A stretch of 64,000 nt of DNA from Dyadobacter chenhuakuii (GTDB lineage: Bacteria; Bacteroidota; Bacteroidia; Cytophagales; Spirosomataceae). This document shows, piece after piece, positions 60,962-64,000 of this stretch (the first letter of the stretch is position 1; each line of letters begins with the position of its first letter). Location of the stretch: positions 3,596,001 to 3,660,000 of the forward strand of contig NZ_CP098805.1 of the NCBI RefSeq assembly GCF_023821985.2, written 5' to 3'. The notes beneath the pieces were generated by a model. The model did no database searches and had not been told where the DNA came from. It saw only the letters and a program-made list of their open reading frames with translations. Made by a program: the position numbers and the translations under genes.

Positions 60962-62518
60962 GTGTCAAAAAAAGAACAATTTGTTGCAGCTATCCAAAAA
61001 TCCTACCGAACCGACAAACCTGTGATCCATTTGGGTTCCGCCATCCTGGACGGCGAAATCCTTGGAGAAGCACAGGTTAATCTGCCTTTGCGCATGATGA
61101 ACCGGCATGGATTGGTGGCTGGCGCAACGGGATCGGGAAAAACGCGGACGTTGCAAGTGCTTGCGGAACAGCTTTCTGCCGCCGGTGTGCCGGTTTTTAT
61201 GTCGGATATAAAAGGCGATTTATCGGGCATTGCGCAAGCGGGACAAACCAATGCTGCATTGCAGGAAAGGTCAGCAGCGTTGGGAACGGTGTTCGAACCG
61301 AAAGGTTATCCGGTTGAACTCTATTCTTTAAGCGGCCAGAAAGGCGCGCAGATGCGGGCAACGATCCTGGAATTCGGGCCGATATTGCTTTCCAAAATAT
61401 TTGAATTAAATGACACACAATCAGGCGTTTTGGCCATTCTTTTCAAATATGCCGATGACAAAGATCTTCCTATGGTGGATCTGAATGACCTGAAAAAAGT
61501 GCTGAACTATCTTTCCGAAGGACCGGGAGCGGCAGAAATTAAATCAGATTATGGGAGCATTTCAACTTCCACAGCGGGGACTATTCTGCGGAAAATTGTT
61601 GCATTGGAACAACAGGGCGTAGGGACAATATTTGGTGAAAAATCCTTTGACATTACGGATCTTATCAGCCGCGTCGACGGCCAGGGCGTGATCAGCCTGC
61701 TCAACATTTCAGATGTTCAGGACAAGCCTGCATTGTTTTCAACATTCATGCTCAGTCTGTTGGCCGAGCTTTATACCAAATTGCCTGAGGCGGGAGACCT
61801 AGATAAGCCGAAGCTGGTTTTCTTCCTCGACGAAGCACATTTGCTGTTCAAAGATGCCCCCAAAGCATTCTTAGATCAGATTGAGCAGGTTGTGCGGCTT
61901 ATCCGATCGAAGGGTGTGGGAATTTTCTTCTGTACACAAATGGCCCAGGACGTTCCGGTGTCGGTTTTATCCCAATTAGGAAACCGTGTGCAGCACGTTT
62001 TGAGGGCATTTACGCCGCAGGATGCCGACGCGCTGAAACAAACGGTTAAGACATATCCGAAATCAGATTTTTATGCAATCGACCAGATCCTGACCACATT
62101 AGGGATCGGCCAGGCATTGATTACGGTTTTGAATGAAAAAGGAATCCCGACAGAAGTGGCGGCAACGCATTTACTTCCGCCTAACTCGGTCATGGGGCCA
62201 ATGGTGCAGGCAGATTACGATAATCACGTCCGACAATCAGACGTTTACCTGAAATACAAAGACCCTATCGATCCTGAAAGTGCTTATGAAATGCTTACCA
62301 AGCGGATGGAAGCGCATGCACAGGTGGAAGCAAAAGCCCAGGAGGAAGTTGCGGAAGTAAAAAAAGGAAAGGAAGAAAAAGGAATGCTCTCCGAAGCACT
62401 TAACTCACCATTGGCCAAACAAATTGGGCGGGAAGTGGTCAGGGGCGTTTTCGGAATGTTATTTGGTAAAAAAACAACGAGTACCCGCAAAAAAAGCGGC
62501 GGTTTTTTTGGCTTCTAG
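60962..62518 (+). CDS. HerA-like helicase/ATPase (DUF853)
   Basis: FtsK/HerA superfamily ATPase of 518 residues, starting at GTG 60962. Walker A is GLVAGATGSGKTRTLQVLAEQL (about residues 50-72); Walker B is KLVFFLDEAHLLF (about 280-292); FFCTQMAQDVPVSVLSQLGNRVQHVLRAFTPQDADAL is the helicase C-terminal part. A charged region (about 460-485) and a Gly/Phe-rich C-terminal tail follow. The DUF853 group, typified by YjgR, has no settled role. No NurA nuclease, SIR2 or phage-defence partner is next to it, so a defence function is not supported. Its 3' end overlaps the DUF2141 gene by 4 bases. Confidence 0.88.
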   Translation: MSKKEQFVAAIQKSYRTDKPVIHLGSAILDGEILGEAQVNLPLRMMNRHGLVAGATGSGKTRTLQVLAEQLSAAGVPVFMSDIKGDLSGIAQAGQTNAALQERSAALGTVFEPKGYPVELYSLSGQKGAQMRATILEFGPILLSKIFELNDTQSGVLAILFKYADDKDLPMVDLNDLKKVLNYLSEGPGAAEIKSDYGSISTSTAGTILRKIVALEQQGVGTIFGEKSFDITDLISRVDGQGVISLLNISDVQDKPALFSTFMLSLLAELYTKLPEAGDLDKPKLVFFLDEAHLLFKDAPKAFLDQIEQVVRLIRSKGVGIFFCTQMAQDVPVSVLSQLGNRVQHVLRAFTPQDADALKQTVKTYPKSDFYAIDQILTTLGIGQALITVLNEKGIPTEVAATHLLPPNSVMGPMVQADYDNHVRQSDVYLKYKDPIDPESAYEMLTKRMEAHAQVEAKAQEEVAEVKKGKEEKGMLSEALNSPLAKQIGREVVRGVFGMLFGKKTTSTRKKSGGFFGF

Positions 62519-62934
62519 TCTGTAAGCTTCACATTAATTTTCTGTCCCGGATCTTTGAAAACGAATTCACAATCTTCAAATTTCGGGGCAGAAAACTTTG
62601 GCCGGAAGTTCTTGCTGAAACCGTATGGTTCTTTGGGGATCCCGACAAAGTTTTTATCCAGCACACCATTGCTGTTCAGGTCGTGGTAAACGGCCAACGC
62701 ATAGCGGCCAGGAGCAAGGTCAAATGCAACAAGCTGAGGTGCAGCACCTTTCACGTCAACAATCCTGTAAATTTTAGGCTTTTCCTTACTGGCAAACTTC
62801 TCCTCCGGCTTATAAATGGCTATCCAAAGTTTACCCTGGCCTTTTTTTATATTGGTAAACTCAATGTTCAATGTCATTGCCGGTTCCACAAACCAGCCTA
62901 GCAGGCAACTCACAATCCATACAAGCATAATCAT
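62515..62934 (-). CDS. DUF2141 domain-containing secreted protein
   Basis: A 139-residue protein with a signal-like N-terminus (about 1-20, VWIVSCLLGWFVEPAM). The DUF2141 core is marked by LNIEFTNIKKGQGKLWIAIYKPEEKF, the FDLAPGRYALAVYHDLNSNGVLDKNFVGIPKEPYGFS segment and a final beta strand. The DLNSNGVLD loop resembles a calcium-binding motif. The function is unknown. It ends on the convergent HerA gene and begins 2 bases after the thioesterase gene on the same strand. Confidence 0.82.
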   Translation of the reverse strand: MIMLVWIVSCLLGWFVEPAMTLNIEFTNIKKGQGKLWIAIYKPEEKFASKEKPKIYRIVDVKGAAPQLVAFDLAPGRYALAVYHDLNSNGVLDKNFVGIPKEPYGFSKNFRPKFSAPKFEDCEFVFKDPGQKINVKLTD

Positions 62935-62936
62935 CT

Positions 62937-63494
62937 TTATTTATCTGTTTCCCAACCAATTACACAGCGCTGATTCGATAGCTTGTGCAAATTATCCTGC
63001 ACATCCATTCTTGTTTTTGCATTATCAAATGCATCCTTATAATTCTCCTTTAATTCACGACGTTTGATCGCTTCCAGAAACCTGCGGGCATCATCCTCCG
63101 TTTCAAGCAGTAACTCAGGCACAACTGTAGGTTTATCATCGTCTCCCTTCGCCACCATTGTCACATAGGAAGTATTTGTATGCCTTTGTGTTCCGTTTTT
63201 AACATTTTCCGCAATCACCCGGATCCCAATCACCAGCGACGTCCTGCCAACATAATTGACGGACGCGTGCAGCGAAACCAGATCCCCAACTTCCACCGGC
63301 TCTAAAAAATCCACGCCATCAACTGAAACCGTCACGCAGTAAGTGCCTGCATGTCGCGCTGCACACGCATAAGCGACCTTGTCAATCAACGATAATAGGA
63401 TGCCTCCATGTATTTTTCCGCCGAAATTAGCGTAGGACGGAATCATGAGTTCCGTTAATGTGGTCTGTGAAAATCGAACTGAGCGAGGTTCCAA
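62937..63494 (-). CDS. Acyl-CoA thioesterase (hotdog, YciA-like)
   Basis: Predicted cytoplasmic acyl-CoA hydrolase of 185 residues. The hotdog motif TTLTELMIPSYANFGGKIHGGILLSLIDKVAYACAARHAG has the GGxxHGG-type active-site turn and Asp; GDLVSLHASVNYVGRTSLVIGIRV follows. A charged C-terminal helix (about 125-185) extends the fold. The start is TTG at 63494, since no in-frame ATG exists nearby; an ATT three codons upstream would add KHL. It sits between two same-strand genes and is probably cotranscribed with them. Confidence 0.86.
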   Translation of the reverse strand: MEPRSVRFSQTTLTELMIPSYANFGGKIHGGILLSLIDKVAYACAARHAGTYCVTVSVDGVDFLEPVEVGDLVSLHASVNYVGRTSLVIGIRVIAENVKNGTQRHTNTSYVTMVAKGDDDKPTVVPELLLETEDDARRFLEAIKRRELKENYKDAFDNAKTRMDVQDNLHKLSNQRCVIGWETDK

Positions 63495-63509
63495 ATGCTT
63501 AATGTTAGG

Positions 63510-64000
63510 TTATTTCTTCAAATAAACGGTTTTTCCTGATTTGGCGGACTCTTTTGCCGTTTCTAATATTTCAACGACCGTAACATTGACCGGCAATCCA
63601 TAGAGATCATTCTTTTCAAGCTTCAATCTGCCCTGGACCACATCAGCCAACACAGAGAACGGATCGGTGAACGGAGCAGGGCGCGGATCGAGCTTGATCG
63701 TTTCTTCCGGCGTCTTTTCTGCAAGGCGCTGCCGCACGGTTGTGGGACTCACAGCAACTGCATAACCCTTGTTTCCAAACACTTCCATGTCCTTCCGCGC
63801 GAAAGACCAGTTCCACGAACCCTGAATGACACATTGTGCCTTAGGATATTGCAAAATGATGGTGGCCTCATCATCCACTTCTTTGTAAATGTCCGGCTTG
63901 TTCTGGTGCGTAACCGCAGTAACGGACAGCGGGCGTTCACCCTTCAACAGCCAAGTCATCAAGTTGGCTCCATAGCAGCCAAAATCCACCAATGCTCCTG
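63510..64000 (-). CDS. Gfo/Idh/MocA family oxidoreductase, C-terminal part (cut by window edge)
   Basis: The visible 163 codons form the C-terminal half of an NAD(P)-dependent oxidoreductase; the reading frame is open to the window edge, and the apparent TTG start at 63992 is inside the protein. LVDFGCYGANLMTWLLKGERP is the conserved Gly-Cys-Tyr substrate-domain segment, followed by DDEATIILQYPKAQCVIQGSWNWSFARKDMEVFGNKGYAVAV and a final helix. It lacks enough sequence to choose a substrate. It lies 15 bases before the thioesterase gene. Confidence 0.85.
   Translation of the reverse strand, partial: GALVDFGCYGANLMTWLLKGERPLSVTAVTHQNKPDIYKEVDDEATIILQYPKAQCVIQGSWNWSFARKDMEVFGNKGYAVAVSPTTVRQRLAEKTPEETIKLDPRPAPFTDPFSVLADVVQGRLKLEKNDLYGLPVNVTVVEILETAKESAKSGKTVYLKK

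Noticed and set aside
60962-62518. HerA-like ATPase as part of a phage-defence system
   Set aside because: No nuclease, SIR2, or other known partner adjoins it, and the protein matches the widespread DUF853 group.
1-64000. tRNA, rRNA, CRISPR arrays, transposases, integrases
   Set aside because: I looked in the intergenic stretches and found no cloverleaf, repeat-spacer array or transposase/integrase motif.

Overview
The window looks like chromosome of a Bacteroidota bacterium of the order Cytophagales; the gene content and protein sequences suggest the Dyadobacter/Spirosoma neighbourhood, although the genus is an inference. The support is two SusC/SusD pairs, SprA and GldE of the type IX secretion/gliding set, a FecI/FecR pair, an N-acylornithine transcarbamylase instead of ordinary OTCase, and promoters of the Bacteroidota type (TTTG or TTG, 19-21 bp, then TAnnTTTG). 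Shine-Dalgarno sequences are scarce, and TTG or GTG starts are common. No tRNA, rRNA, CRISPR array, insertion sequence or prophage was seen.

Layout. 1-6.8 kb (minus): a YkvA-like protein, tatA, gatA, a LysM transglycosylase, ruvA and the N-terminal third of sprA. 6.9-7.9 kb: mdh, followed by three stacked hairpins. 8-20.7 kb: a porin, then a polysaccharide utilisation locus (membrane-bound Y_Y_Y/LuxR-type regulator, SusC, SusD, LamG lipoprotein, two GH144-like glucanases) probably aimed at beta-1,2-glucan. 20.8-28.8 kb: Kelch protein, M1 peptidase, thiamine pyrophosphokinase, MazG, thioesterase, phosphosulfolactate synthase, DedA and guaB. 29-36 kb: ECF sigma factor, anti-sigma, STN-type SusC, SusD and a small lipoprotein. 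36-44.5 kb: gldE, ssb, two catabolic-looking genes, mutY, then divergently HU, a TPR protein, a 29-residue basic protein and RNase G. 44.6-49.5 kb (minus): aat, proB, proA, argE and an enoyl-CoA hydratase. 49.5-56 kb (plus): a possible leader peptide, a GNAT acyltransferase, argG, argC, argD, argF' and hemH. 56-60.7 kb (minus): alpha-E protein, transglutaminase, glmM and a cysteine desulfurase. 61-64 kb: HerA-like ATPase, DUF2141 protein, thioesterase and a truncated oxidoreductase.

How the parts fit. Glutamate-derived amino acid synthesis dominates 45-55 kb: proBA and argE are translationally coupled on one strand, and argGCDF' lie on the other. The transcarbamylase has Ala at the position that separates acetyl- from succinyl-ornithine enzymes, which suggests succinylated intermediates. 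The GNAT gene before argG may supply the acyl group; it is preceded by a consensus promoter, a 23-codon ORF rich in Arg codons near its end, and hairpins, which together look like an arginine-responsive attenuator. That leader is the most novel candidate here. The beta-1,2-glucan locus is the other interesting unit: its susC promoter carries a tandem 11-bp repeat just upstream of the -33 element, a good candidate operator for the adjacent regulator.
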